Shown here: in pieces, positions 52,601-61,347 of the stretch
Numbering within the stretch: position 1 is the stretch's first letter
Layout: every line of letters begins with the position of its first letter
NCBI GenBank assembly: GCA_016713405.1
Contig: JADJPF010000004.1
Coordinates: forward strand, 124,001-188,000
Length of the DNA stretch: 64,000 bases
Reading direction: 5' to 3'
DNA from: Blastocatellia bacterium
GTDB lineage: Bacteria; Acidobacteriota; Blastocatellia; Chloracidobacteriales; JADJPF01
Position numbers and translations under genes: made by a program
The notes under the pieces: model-generated
Seen by the model: the letters and a program-made list of their open reading frames with translations, nothing else
Told to the model about the DNA's origin: nothing
Database searches by the model: none

Positions 52601-54881
52601 TTTTAGTGTAATTTGCTATGTCATAACCGCTACGAATACCAGCATTAGTAAGAATTACTTCACCAGAATCATCTGTTAAAATAATGTGTCCTGCTGCTGC
52701 GGATCCTAATATTAATAGTAGTAGAGTAGATTGTTGTAAGCCAAAAGGTTCATTATAAAATAGACGTTCTAGATCTGTCTTACTGATGGTGTTATTATAA
52801 GCTCTATCTAATATATCTAGTAGTTTACCTAGAGGTGCATCTATTGGTATATCTGAACGCAGAGCATATTCAAAGTTTTCTCCTACTAAACTTACAATAT
52901 GAAGTGGTAAAGCAAAAAGACCTAAGTATTTTTTTAGTTCTGGTCTTGACCATTCAGATGGGAAGAAAAAACCTCTAGCCATGACTTTAATGGTTCTTTC
53001 TGTTAATAACTCGCTAAAAACTGGATGTCGAGAGAATTTTCCTTTCCAAACAGAATCAAGCATTGCACCTAGTAAGTAGGGTAAGCGTTTTTCCTGACTA
53101 GAAAAAAGTTGTGCAGTGTCTTTTTGTGCAATACCTAAAAAGGTAGTTTCTAAATAGCAACGAGAGAAAATTTTTGCTACCTGTGTAGTTAAATAAGTAT
53201 CTTCAGCCTTTAATTCTTCTGGGTTAAGAAAAGTTTGTCCTTGTTGACGAATTATTAATAAACGTTTTAGTAAATGGGATTCTTCTGTATGTAACTCATC
53301 AGGATACCAATAGCGGATTATTTGATTTTGAGATAATTCTGAGCGTTGTTGGTTGAGAGAAGACAATGGAATTAAAATTAGTTGCCACTCAAAATTTTTT
53401 TGCTTACTAGCTTGACTAGCTAATTCTGATGAACCTCCTAATTTAAGTATTCCACGTCGATTTGTTCCACGCCAAGTTAATTCTAGCTCTGAGCGGCGTT
53501 GGAAATTATCTTTATCAAAAATCAACGGCCAATCCTTAAAAACTTGCTTACCACTATCTATTAAAATCTCTACTAATCTACTATCATCATCCTCTATTTG
53601 TGTAAGTGCTTCTTCTATAGGGTCTACCTTACTGACTTCTGCTAGACGAAGTTGGAAAAATTTTTCCACACCTTCAGTTATAACAATCATTTTTTCCCCA
53701 GCAGCAGTCACAATAAAATCCATAATTGTTTTCATAGATTGGCAAAAGAGTACCGCAGGACTATCATCAAAAACCATCACGCTATCAGCAAGTTGTAAAG
53801 CAGTAAATGGTTTTTCTGTTAAAGAAAGTAATGTAATTGCTCTTAGTAAAAACTTACCTTGAAATTGCTGAGTTGAAGGAAGTGCCTTAACAAAATTATC
53901 TAGCAAATAATCATAGGTGTTAAATAGATAAGTCAACGTACCATTGCGCCTTAAATCATATTCAAAAGTTTCAAATACCTCTACTAAACTAATTAAGTTA
54001 AATCCACGGCGCATAATTGTTCTAGGTGTAACATTATAGAAAAAGCTAAATAAAGAAAATGTGCGGGCATAAGTACGTAGTGCAGGAGTAATTTTTAAGA
54101 CTTGTGGATGTAGAGGAAAACTTTGTAAAAATTCTTGTTGGCTCCATTGAAAAGAAGGTACTTTTTGGCGTAACTCATTATAAAGATTATCTAAAGCTTT
54201 ACGCTGATCATTTTTTTTAGGACATATAAATTCATCTAATACTACAGCTAAATTACTAACAGGCAAGGTTTCTATAGCTATCATTGCTCCAACATTAGAG
54301 AAGGTTTTGGAAAGTAGTTCTGTTAAATCTTGATCTAAAGCAATAAAAAGTTGATAGCGTTTTGAATTAGCGTTATTTACTAGACTAACTAGCCATTGTA
54401 AACATTCATCTCGTTTAGAACGTCGCAAAAGTAGAGAAATACCATCTATAAAGACAAAAACATTTTTTCCTGTAGAACAAGCAGCTTCTATTTGAGCATC
54501 TCCACGTGTAGTAAGTAGTGTTATATCAGTTTGTTCACTATCGCAATTTATTGTCACCATAGTTTGAGAGCGTGAGCGAGAGTCAACAGTTTGCTCTAAG
54601 CGTTTACGGGCAAAGGGATGTTGGATTTTTTGAATTAGCTCTGGTTGAGCAAGAATAGCTCGTAAAAATGCTAAAAGGTGGCTTTTTCCTACACCACGTT
54701 CACCAACAACAAAACCAACAAGGCCATTGCGGGCCTCATCAATTAACGCATCAATTATTCCTGCAACAAGTTCTGTACATTGATAAGAGTTCACCACTTG
54801 TTCATTAGTAGCTGAATCAAGACGGGTGATTTGATCAATATTATGAATTGTAATAAAAGATTTTATTGGTTGTGACGACAT
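49647..54881 (-). CDS. Giant P-loop ATPase with long disordered middle and short folded C-terminus
   Basis: This 1744-residue protein has an N-terminal P-loop domain (Walker A GERGVGKSH near 60-68; Walker B-like VFVFIDG near 142-147, where Gly replaces the usual catalytic Glu). A helical ATPase-like region runs to about residue 770. A very long acidic Ser/Pro/Asn-rich disordered stretch (about 780-1600) follows, then a folded C-terminal domain of about 100 residues (LYEKFMELCNSYKAP...) that faintly resembles the C-terminal domain of some myxobacterial regulators. EEDELLEFYQSG(F/M)FPRPN occurs twice (near 839-857 and 903-920), suggesting paired binding motifs. The N-terminus recalls AAA+ proteins of BREX-type or DUF6079-type systems, but the family is not certain. 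Coding repeats lie at 50677 and elsewhere. Confidence 0.85.
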   Translation of the reverse strand: MSSQPIKSFITIHNIDQITRLDSATNEQVVNSYQCTELVAGIIDALIDEARNGLVGFVVGERGVGKSHLLAFLRAILAQPELIQKIQHPFARKRLEQTVDSRSRSQTMVTINCDSEQTDITLLTTRGDAQIEAACSTGKNVFVFIDGISLLLRRSKRDECLQWLVSLVNNANSKRYQLFIALDQDLTELLSKTFSNVGAMIAIETLPVSNLAVVLDEFICPKKNDQRKALDNLYNELRQKVPSFQWSQQEFLQSFPLHPQVLKITPALRTYARTFSLFSFFYNVTPRTIMRRGFNLISLVEVFETFEYDLRRNGTLTYLFNTYDYLLDNFVKALPSTQQFQGKFLLRAITLLSLTEKPFTALQLADSVMVFDDSPAVLFCQSMKTIMDFIVTAAGEKMIVITEGVEKFFQLRLAEVSKVDPIEEALTQIEDDDSRLVEILIDSGKQVFKDWPLIFDKDNFQRRSELELTWRGTNRRGILKLGGSSELASQASKQKNFEWQLILIPLSSLNQQRSELSQNQIIRYWYPDELHTEESHLLKRLLIIRQQGQTFLNPEELKAEDTYLTTQVAKIFSRCYLETTFLGIAQKDTAQLFSSQEKRLPYLLGAMLDSVWKGKFSRHPVFSELLTERTIKVMARGFFFPSEWSRPELKKYLGLFALPLHIVSLVGENFEYALRSDIPIDAPLGKLLDILDRAYNNTISKTDLERLFYNEPFGLQQSTLLLLILGSAAAGHIILTDDSGEVILTNAGIRSGYDIANYTKICLPTVLQPKEIKESKEIKEEVVAASLPLKVESSLSNYPVIPPIKTESLKTESASSLEKPFPSVTGPLTNTGISKEKPSSSEEDELLEFYQSGFFPRPNIPNEPVIKASTTAELPNITRIRKNTITNMPAISEEIVNAEPKASPEEDELLEFYQSGMFPRPNLSSTETTEKSVEKAPIKLTSGFLKPLALATTSTDISAYPAIKAEVEPSNIPTINISPIEPIEDSLLSKLSKNTEPKEELKEAISITEDGKFDLNLELPPPPAKAVIDLESALASFEADRDRLANAPTLSELPIISDIPEEDSIANKPFSNGLGDYDDDWAESLQSLESLESLKETQKVPIVKITREDQLFEPISPSHPTVKLPTVPFSEDPENAPKLSEEQLKQFLSQTELNKITQKLPSVPSSLQEVTPANSLNAQTVAIDPINEANEANNETNNDVESVKTGNTPRLDEVDDIYLDPFTGVFETVTFPDEDEEEKQLYASIANKFATQGSIPSTSNNADIKPLETNVSDQEAKAVIQPANDLYIQNNLEESQQIENTQTATENPSLLIDNTVAMQKSESNNLAIEDSTQDSTQDSNVEAQPIVNNLIDVSLNLDELNNLMIAEQNLDLQQTISQPVSDFASTNISLDSSLDSSLNSSLANIENISSTSDITANYEASPTETNLDYGSFASSPTNENIFSQNSQVKNSALEPLTNNINNPITLNPILSVPEKTLGDLLLGNNNDFDLPKVVSPPDEPSPIEYVPDEFVFGERNFNVSNNPNPKEIKTLPSTTLAQESLPNEILLRESNSNHFAITNNASQSNIFPGDEIANEYGFDTIMDDGEAENLNMPNEEYAIEQRFAPPPSPPPAITGQKTFSSNLEAFVEESLQPQASTSPMVAQLSQNKLVLSRKLNNEVVAHKELVILYEKFMELCNSYKAPQNIPTEQQFKLIALNSVKMLKAESFSSDISCCLEIVEGEVHVYCQTNRTSLFQKRTPRQRLF
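50677..50720 (-). repeat. 12-bp tandem repeat inside the giant gene
   Basis: Three copies of an AAAGAAGAAT(C/T)T unit, plus a partial fourth, occur in tandem. They encode a Ser-Leu-(Asp/Asn)-Ser repeat in the disordered part of the giant protein. Similar short tandem units occur at 50866-50896 (12-mers) and 51601-51627 (9-mers). Such units can change copy number by slippage without shifting the frame. Confidence 0.75.
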
Positions 54882-55161
54882 AATTAACTAGGAGCAACTC
54901 CAGAAACTATTCTATCGAATTTTTCCTTTAGAAAACAGAAAGATTTTACAGAAATTCCTTCTATAACACATAATTGTTAGAAAAATAAAATTTTATTGCA
55001 AAGAAAATTATCTAAAGGTAAACTCTTTTGGCAAATACATTATTCTTGATTAAAATGTCTAACTTCTAAGAAAAACTTTCTTCTTATCTTTATTCTTAAA
55101 AAACGTGGCAACCACTTACATCCAATTGAGGGTTTTGCTTGCCAAAAATTTATAAATAACT

Positions 55162-57018
55162 ATGTCTAAGCGTCCAAAAGTAGTGTTGGTTGAAGATGAT
55201 GCTCAGTTTCGTACTGTGTTATTAAGAAGACTGCAATCACTTGAATGTGATGTAGTTGCGGCAGAAGATGGACTAAAGGGATGGGAAGTTATTAGTACTT
55301 TTCAACCAGATTTGATTGTGTCTGACTTAATGATGCCAGGGCTAAACGGTTATGAACTATGCCAACAAGTTAAATCTACTCCAAAATTAAACCACATTTA
55401 TTTCATTATCCTTACAGCAAGAGATTCTATAGATGATAGAATCACTGGGCTAGACATTGGAGCCGATGACTATATTGCTAAACCTATTAATAGCAAAGAG
55501 TTACTTTCACGTATTCGCGCAGGTCTACGCATAAGTACACTTTATAATCAAGTAAAAGTATCTGAACAAAAATATAGAACTTTAGTAGAAAATGCTTCTG
55601 ATGCTATTTTGTTATTTGATGTTTCTGGTCAATGTGTAGAAGCTAATGAAAGAGCCTCTCAAATGCTGGGTTATAGTAAAACAGAACTACTTGGTATGCG
55701 TTTTAGCGATTTGTGGGCAGCCTCAGAATTTGTTGAATCAGAAAAAACTTTTGAAGCTATGTTTCGTATAGGCAATTTTGTAGAAGAAGTGAAAATGCGT
55801 CGTAAAGATGGCCTAATCCTACCTATAGAGTCAGCTAACACAATTATAAATACAGGGACAGAAGTACTTTGCCAGTGTATTGTCCGAGATATTACTGTAC
55901 GTAAGGAAAGTGAACAGCAATTAATACAAGTAGAAAAATTAAGGGCTTTAGGTGGAATGGTAGGAGGAATTGCACACGATTTTAATAATTTATTAGCAGC
56001 AATTTTAGGCTATACCGAACTATCTCTTAGGGACACTAGAGATGAAACTCTAACACGCCGACTAAAAGTAATTGAAAAAGCTGCTCGTGATGGTGCAGAA
56101 ACCGTTAGACTTCTACAAGAATTTACTAAAACCCGTAAAGATATTAGGTTAGAGACTGTTAACCTAAATAAGTTAATAGACCAAGTTTTGCTTCTAACCC
56201 GTCATCGCTGGAAAGATTCTGCACAATCTAGGGGCATTTCTATCCGTATAAAAACGGAGTATTCAACCATACCAGAAATTCAAGGAAATATTGCTGAGTT
56301 ACGAGAAGCCCTAGCAAATGTTATTTTTAATGCTGTAGATGCTACAACTAAAGATGGTACTATTACTTGTCGAACTTGGATTAACAAAGAACACTTATAT
56401 ATTTCAATGACTGATACTGGGATAGGAATGTCTGAAGAAATACGCCAACGAATCTTTGACCCTTTCTTTACTACCAAAGGAGTCTCTAGCAGTGGACTTG
56501 GACTTTCTGTTTGCTATGGTATCATTAACCGGCATGGAGGAGAAATTTTAGTAGATAGCCAAGAAAACCTAGGCACAACTTTTACTATTAAATTACCAGT
56601 ATCTTTACCTCAACTTCCAATAGAACCAATAGCAGTAAAGTCAAAACAAGAACCAATAAACATCTTAATTATTGATGATGAAGATTTTGTGCGCGGGGCA
56701 ATACACGAAATCTTAGAAGATGAAGGGCATCATGTAGTTGATGCAAGTTCTGGTGAGGAAGGCATAGAAAAATTTCATAAAGAAAAATTTGATTTAGTCC
56801 TAACTGATCTAGGTATGCCGGGACTAGCTGGTTGGGAAGTAATTGCGCGAATTAAAGCTATAAATGAGAAAGTGCCTATAATTCTGCTTACAGGCTGGGC
56901 CAACCAAACAGACCTAAAACTAGCTAAAGAAAGTGGTGTAGACCTAATTTTAGCTAAACCTGTTACTAGTAAAGACTTGATAGCAATGATTAGTAAAGCA
57001 GTTGAAAAAACAAAATAA
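55162..57018 (+). CDS. Hybrid histidine kinase: receiver, PAS, kinase, receiver
   Basis: The 618-residue protein has an N-terminal receiver (Asp55 in IVSDLMMPGLNG), a PAS domain at about 130-250, a HisKA/HATPase core (GGIAHDFNNLLAAILGY, His near 271; TGIGMS, GLGLSVCYG) and a C-terminal receiver (VLTDLGMPGLAG, Asp near 547). It is a cytoplasmic phosphorelay protein with no output domain. It starts at an ATG at 55162 and is divergent from the giant ATPase gene across 280 bp, so the two may share a regulatory region. Its upstream region has a TGGCAA stretch but no good sigma-54 site. No partner phosphotransfer protein is adjacent. Confidence 0.95.
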   Translation: MSKRPKVVLVEDDAQFRTVLLRRLQSLECDVVAAEDGLKGWEVISTFQPDLIVSDLMMPGLNGYELCQQVKSTPKLNHIYFIILTARDSIDDRITGLDIGADDYIAKPINSKELLSRIRAGLRISTLYNQVKVSEQKYRTLVENASDAILLFDVSGQCVEANERASQMLGYSKTELLGMRFSDLWAASEFVESEKTFEAMFRIGNFVEEVKMRRKDGLILPIESANTIINTGTEVLCQCIVRDITVRKESEQQLIQVEKLRALGGMVGGIAHDFNNLLAAILGYTELSLRDTRDETLTRRLKVIEKAARDGAETVRLLQEFTKTRKDIRLETVNLNKLIDQVLLLTRHRWKDSAQSRGISIRIKTEYSTIPEIQGNIAELREALANVIFNAVDATTKDGTITCRTWINKEHLYISMTDTGIGMSEEIRQRIFDPFFTTKGVSSSGLGLSVCYGIINRHGGEILVDSQENLGTTFTIKLPVSLPQLPIEPIAVKSKQEPINILIIDDEDFVRGAIHEILEDEGHHVVDASSGEEGIEKFHKEKFDLVLTDLGMPGLAGWEVIARIKAINEKVPIILLTGWANQTDLKLAKESGVDLILAKPVTSKDLIAMISKAVEKTK

Positions 57019-57091
57019 TTAAAAAAGGCATTAAACAAAAATTAGTCCATTTTGGATAAGATTAAAATATAAACTGATGAATCTATTATGG

Positions 57092-58081
57092 TTATGGAAT
57101 TTGCTGTAAGTATTTTTTAGCTTCTATTGCCCAAGAAGAATTAGCATCTAGTTTCAGGTAGTTTTCCCAATCAGAACGAGCATTATTATATTGTTTAAGT
57201 TCTTGATAAATTAAAGCTCTATTAAAAATTGCTGATAAATAATTTGGATTAGCTGCTAATGCTTCATTAATATAGACTAATGCTTGTTGATAGTTTTTTG
57301 TTGCTGCTTGGGCTAGAGCTAGATCATTTAAAATAGCTATATCTCCAGGTTTAGTAGTTAAGGCTTGGGAAAGTTGTTCAATAGCTTTTTGATGATCATC
57401 TGAGAGTATTAATGCTTGGGCAAGGATTTGTCTGTTAGTTGTAGTTGGGTTTTTTTCAACTTCGGCAGTTAAGTTTTCTATAGTTGTTGCTAATTTGCTT
57501 TTTTGTTCTTCAGTTGAGCCACGTGATTCAAGCGAAGGTGCATAGTCAAACTCTGATATTCTTAAATCATTTGGACGACCCATTTGATTTATTTCTTTTA
57601 TCACTAAAATACTTTTAGCAATTGTTTCATTAGTAGAACTATTATTTTGTGAATTTAATACTGCAAATGCACCTACAAGTAGAAATATTGCTAAGGATGC
57701 TGCAATGGCTAACTGGCTAATTTTCCACTTAAAAGGCTTAGAGATAGATTTTTCATTTAATGATTTTTGCTGATCTGCAAGAGAAACTATATTAGTTGGG
57801 TTATTAGGTTCTTTAATATCTTCTGTATCACCACTATTTGCTAAAGTAATTTTTACTAATTCACGGATTTTCTTTTCTTCAGCAGCTAAATTGTTATAGA
57901 GAAAAGATTCTTCAACAATGGACTCCTCTTTGTTAGTCATTTGAGATAAAGCGGCTAAAGTATTGCAGCATTCATCACATTCAGCTATATGAGCCTCAAT
58001 TTCTGCTAGCTCACCATTACTTAGTTGGCTAGTGAAATATTTTAAGGTTTTTGCTTCATATGAACAGACATTATTTTCCAT
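57092..58081 (-). CDS. Anti-sigma-factor-like protein with zinc-finger, one TM segment and TPRs
   Basis: The 329-residue protein begins with a zinc-binding anti-sigma (ZAS) helix set (HIAECDECCNTLAAL, matching HxxxCxxC). A transmembrane segment (ISQLAIAASLAIFLLVGAFAVL) lies near residues 123-145, followed by an extracytoplasmic TPR domain (YLSAIFNRALIYQELKQYNNARSDW). It would hold the upstream sigma factor until a periplasmic signal acts on the TPR part. I chose the ATG at 58081 because the ZAS domain starts just after it; the longer frame from 58162 adds 27 non-conserved residues. Neither start has a strong ribosome site. It follows the sigma gene in the same direction. Confidence 0.85.
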   Translation of the reverse strand: MENNVCSYEAKTLKYFTSQLSNGELAEIEAHIAECDECCNTLAALSQMTNKEESIVEESFLYNNLAAEEKKIRELVKITLANSGDTEDIKEPNNPTNIVSLADQQKSLNEKSISKPFKWKISQLAIAASLAIFLLVGAFAVLNSQNNSSTNETIAKSILVIKEINQMGRPNDLRISEFDYAPSLESRGSTEEQKSKLATTIENLTAEVEKNPTTTNRQILAQALILSDDHQKAIEQLSQALTTKPGDIAILNDLALAQAATKNYQQALVYINEALAANPNYLSAIFNRALIYQELKQYNNARSDWENYLKLDANSSWAIEAKKYLQQIP

Positions 58082-58244
58082 AATCTTTAGCTCTAATAAT
58101 TTTCTTGCGATAGTAAAATAACTAAAAACATCAACTTCAGTTTCACAAGATTTTGTTTTCATAAGTTTTCAATTGTCTAATCTATACGATTTATAGAGGG
58201 ATAATAAATAAGACGTAAAAACCTTTTGAATACGTACAAAAACT

Positions 58245-58907
58245 TTACAATTCTACGGCTCCTTTTTTTCCTAAAACTTCTTTTAGTCGCTCTTTAGTAC
58301 GAGTAATGATTGTTTGGACATTATTGGTGTTTAGAGCTACATTTGGCATTTCTCCAATTTCACGCGGTGATAAACCATTAATGATATGTAAGTGAAAAAT
58401 AATTGTGTCTCGTGTTGCATTAGCACCAGAGAGTGCAGATTTTAATAACTCTTTTAATTTTTTAGGGATAATTCTTTCTTGAAACATTAGATCTGGCGAT
58501 GTTTCTGTTCCGGCAGGCAAAATATCTTTTAAGGAAATTCCTTGTTGAAAATCTATGGGTTTGTCTAATGATAATACAATAGCAGAACGTTTTTGTGCTA
58601 TTTCTCTACGAATTTGGTCTTTTACTGTGCTATAGACAATTGTAGCTAGATAAGCAAATACAGAATTTTCTGTTTCACCATGAAAATCTTTTAGGATTTT
58701 GCAATCATTGGCAAGAAGCTTAAGAAAAACCTCTTGTGTAAGTTCTGAAGGGTCTAGTTTATAATTGCGACTTTCACGAAAGACACAAACGCTAATATAG
58801 CGGTGAAACCGCTTTATAAATTCGTCCCAAGCATCTGAATTATTGCTTGTGCAAAGAGCTATGAGTTCAACAGAAGAAATCGCCTGAAGTGATTCATCTT
58901 TAGCCAT
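58245..58907 (-). CDS. ECF-type RNA polymerase sigma factor
   Basis: The 220-residue sigma-70-family protein has a region 2 core (DAWDEFIKRFHRYISV, LDPSELTQEVFLKLL) and a region 4 HTH (LSPREIGEMPNVALNTNNVQTIITRTKERLKEVL). Its position before a membrane anti-sigma-like TPR protein gives the classical ECF pair. The target promoters are unknown. The upstream region has TTGACT at 58985-58990 (on the minus strand) but a weak -10, so its promoter is not assigned. The pair is transcribed after the WD40-like gene on the same strand. Confidence 0.92.
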   Translation of the reverse strand: MAKDESLQAISSVELIALCTSNNSDAWDEFIKRFHRYISVCVFRESRNYKLDPSELTQEVFLKLLANDCKILKDFHGETENSVFAYLATIVYSTVKDQIRREIAQKRSAIVLSLDKPIDFQQGISLKDILPAGTETSPDLMFQERIIPKKLKELLKSALSGANATRDTIIFHLHIINGLSPREIGEMPNVALNTNNVQTIITRTKERLKEVLGKKGAVEL

Positions 58908-59018
58908 TTACAATGTTCCAACGGGATCAAATTATTAGGAATCTTATTTATAGACTTAGATAGACTATCCATTATTTAAGCAATAGTCAAGTAATTACAT
59001 GTATGTTTAATAGCATTT

Positions 59019-59037
59019 TTGCACATTTTCTGTGCAA
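59019..59037 (-). terminator. Hairpin downstream of the WD40-like gene
   Basis: A perfect 7-bp stem TTGCACA / TGTGCAA (59019-59025 with 59031-59037) has a 5-base loop and lies 63 bases past the stop at 59100. It lacks a T-run, so it could be a weak terminator or an operator for the sigma gene further on. Confidence 0.35.
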
Positions 59038-59099
59038 TAGACGCTTTCACCTCAGGTTTATTCTTTAATTATTCTAATGTTATTTTTGATTACTTTTAA

Positions 59100-61226
59100 C
59101 TATCTAACTATTTTACTTAAAAGATTTGGTGTGTAAAACTGTTCTTCTAAATGCTTGTCAAATACCTGTAAATACGGCCATTTAGCAAGTTTCCATGAAA
59201 GTAGTTTTATTGATTCTTTTGAACCATCAAAAAATCCTTCAGGACTATAAACTAACCAATTTGATTCATAGTTACGAATAGTAGCTAGTAAGGAATTTTG
59301 CTTGATATTCCATATTTCATAACCATTATTACTAGCTAAAATAACTTTATTTGTTGCTAAAAGAGTAGTATAACCTGAAGATATATTACTTAAGGTATTT
59401 ATAGTCTTTAAGTCCCAAAGAACTCCGTTTATAACTGCTAAATCACCATTAGGGGAAATATGAATATCTAATTGATTAGTATCTACTACTTTACCTAAAC
59501 TCGAAACTTGCAACCCTTGTTCAACATCCCAAACTTCTGCTTTACCAGAAGTTTTATCAATTAATAGCAATGTTTTATCATTTGCTGATAAAAAAGCTGC
59601 TAGCTTTTTGCTATTGTTTGGAATGCTTTTGTTAAGTCGATTTTCTTCTATTGACCAAATTTTAATTTCTGTTTGATGAACTGTAATTAAAATTTTCTCA
59701 CTATCACTTAAGATAAATGTTTTTATAGAGTTACTTAAGCTATCAACCTTAAAAACTTGTTTAGCAGTTTCTATATCCCAAACAATTATGCTTCCTTGCA
59801 CGTCTAAACCAACTACAAATTTTGTATTAACTGTAGCACTATGAATAAGTTGGCTATGTTGAAAAAAGCTAGTTGGCTTAGAAGTCGTCAAGCTATAAAG
59901 CACCAAATGACCTTGCTCTAGCACTAAAAGGTTAGAAGAATTTTTTGTAAAACTAATTGATTTTCCTGTAACTTGAAGTATTAATTTATCTTCTTTCAAA
60001 TTATAAATATTAAACCCTCTTGTGGTTGGTAATGCAATAAATGAGTCCGATAAAATAAGGTTTGCTAGGCTAATATTTCCTTGATGTTCTTCAAGGACTG
60101 ATGAATAAAGGGGTTTACCCATTTTTAGATCCCAAGCTATTAATTTTCGAGTTTCTTCGTCATAAAATTCTTCACATATAAGTAAATTACCTTGTGGATT
60201 TGTACGAGAATAAGCTGGTAAATAGCTTTGTGCTAAGGAGCTAGAGATATAATAATTTTTGTTAAAATTACAATAATAAAAATTTTCTGTTTCACAAATT
60301 GCAAATTGTAAATTATCTAAATCTAGCGAAACCTCAGCATCATTAATGCTTATATTAGGTTTGTTTAATTGAGCAATATAACTTACTTTTTGACCAAATA
60401 AATTATAAACTCTTAAGTCAAAATTATAAGATAAAACACCTATTTGTTTTGAGTTCTTACTAAAAGAAACTTTCCAAACATCGCTATTTGTTATATCTAA
60501 GGGAATAGATTGCCTTGTGCTTAGATTAAGTAAAGATATTTGGTTATTATTATTTAGCAATACATATTTTCCATTTGGGCATAATGCTAGGCAAGTGTTT
60601 GCACTAGGCAGAGTTGTTAGATATTGATTTTTAATAACATCATAGAGTTTGGTTTCTTGGTTTATTTCTAGTAGTGCAATGGAAAAATCATCTGATAAAA
60701 AGAGTAAGTTTCCTGGTAATTGAGCTAATTTTTTACCGCTTTTAAGCTCAAAAATAAAAGCACTAATATTTGTGTCATAACTTAAAGCAAGGTTGGCATT
60801 GCTACTAATTTGGTTAATTCTATATTTATAGTTTGTCGTTTTTACTTCACTTAGAGAAATTAAATCTAAAGTAATTATAGTTTTGTCAGTTTGGTTAAGG
60901 TCTTGATTTTTTGCTATTTGATTAAGATAAAGTGTGTTTTTGTCAGGTGAAAGAGCATAATCAACCCCTGGTAGATTGCGTAGTAATCTAGCGGTAGCTA
61001 AATCCCAAAGCTTAATAGTTGGATTTGTTGTTAGCTCATCAGGTTCTGAGCAAGATACAGCAAATTTACCATTAGCACAGATATCTAGTTTAGCCACTTC
61101 TAAAAAATGGCCTTCATTAGAGATAAGATTATTTATTGATTGGAAAGCATTTATAGTTTGAGAGTAAGTTATAGAGGTTGTAAATAATAAAAATATAATA
61201 GTAAAAAGAGCTTTTAATAAAGACAT
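59100..61226 (-). CDS. Secreted WD40/beta-propeller-like protein
   Basis: The 708-residue protein begins with a signal peptide (LLKALFTIIFLLFTTSITYS). The rest consists of repeated beta-propeller blades with KLWDLATARLL, LWDLKTINTL, IIVWDIETAKQVF and IKIWSIEENRLN type WD repeats; the number is about twelve or so by eye. It is exported or surface-associated and likely a protein-interaction platform. Near the C-terminus is the EGFFDGSKESIKLLSW segment common in such proteins. The ATG at 61226 has AGGAG 6 bases upstream, but that site is locked in a 10-bp hairpin (61232-61257). No partner is obvious. Confidence 0.88.
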   Translation of the reverse strand: MSLLKALFTIIFLLFTTSITYSQTINAFQSINNLISNEGHFLEVAKLDICANGKFAVSCSEPDELTTNPTIKLWDLATARLLRNLPGVDYALSPDKNTLYLNQIAKNQDLNQTDKTIITLDLISLSEVKTTNYKYRINQISSNANLALSYDTNISAFIFELKSGKKLAQLPGNLLFLSDDFSIALLEINQETKLYDVIKNQYLTTLPSANTCLALCPNGKYVLLNNNNQISLLNLSTRQSIPLDITNSDVWKVSFSKNSKQIGVLSYNFDLRVYNLFGQKVSYIAQLNKPNISINDAEVSLDLDNLQFAICETENFYYCNFNKNYYISSSLAQSYLPAYSRTNPQGNLLICEEFYDEETRKLIAWDLKMGKPLYSSVLEEHQGNISLANLILSDSFIALPTTRGFNIYNLKEDKLILQVTGKSISFTKNSSNLLVLEQGHLVLYSLTTSKPTSFFQHSQLIHSATVNTKFVVGLDVQGSIIVWDIETAKQVFKVDSLSNSIKTFILSDSEKILITVHQTEIKIWSIEENRLNKSIPNNSKKLAAFLSANDKTLLLIDKTSGKAEVWDVEQGLQVSSLGKVVDTNQLDIHISPNGDLAVINGVLWDLKTINTLSNISSGYTTLLATNKVILASNNGYEIWNIKQNSLLATIRNYESNWLVYSPEGFFDGSKESIKLLSWKLAKWPYLQVFDKHLEEQFYTPNLLSKIVR

Positions 61227-61231
61227 ATTTT

Positions 61232-61257
61232 ACTCCTAAAATCTAATTTTTAGGAGT
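61232..61257 (-). promoter_or_regulatory. Hairpin that sequesters the WD40 gene Shine-Dalgarno
   Basis: On the plus strand ACTCCTAAAA (61232-61241) pairs perfectly with TTTTAGGAGT (61248-61257) around the 6-base loop TCTAAT. On the mRNA the AGGAG of the WD40 gene (61233-61237) lies in the 3' arm, 6 bases before its ATG. The structure would repress initiation until it melts or is bound. Confidence 0.65.
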
Positions 61258-61271
61258 AGATGGAAAATAGC

Positions 61272-61306
61272 AGCAACAATCTGCAAAAACATTGCAGATT
61301 GTTGCT
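61272..61306 (-). other. Perfect 15-bp inverted repeat in the WD40 leader
   Basis: AGCAACAATCTGCAA (61272-61286) pairs perfectly with TTGCAGATTGTTGCT (61292-61306) around a 5-base loop AAACA. It lies 15 bp upstream of the SD-locking hairpin on the same transcript side. A terminator or transcription-factor operator are both possible; no T-run follows. Confidence 0.7.
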
Positions 61307-61347
61307 AGTTAATATCAGTTTTTTTACTAGAAAAGATAAATTTTAAG

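Noticed and set aside
49647..54881. Giant ATPase as a BREX BrxC or other known defence ATPase
   Set aside because: Only the N-terminal P-loop is suggestive; no methyltransferase, nuclease or other defence gene is adjacent, so the label is not supported.
55022..55161. Possible sigma-54 promoter before the hybrid kinase
   Set aside because: TGGCA-like stretches occur but the required GC at -12 with correct spacing is missing.
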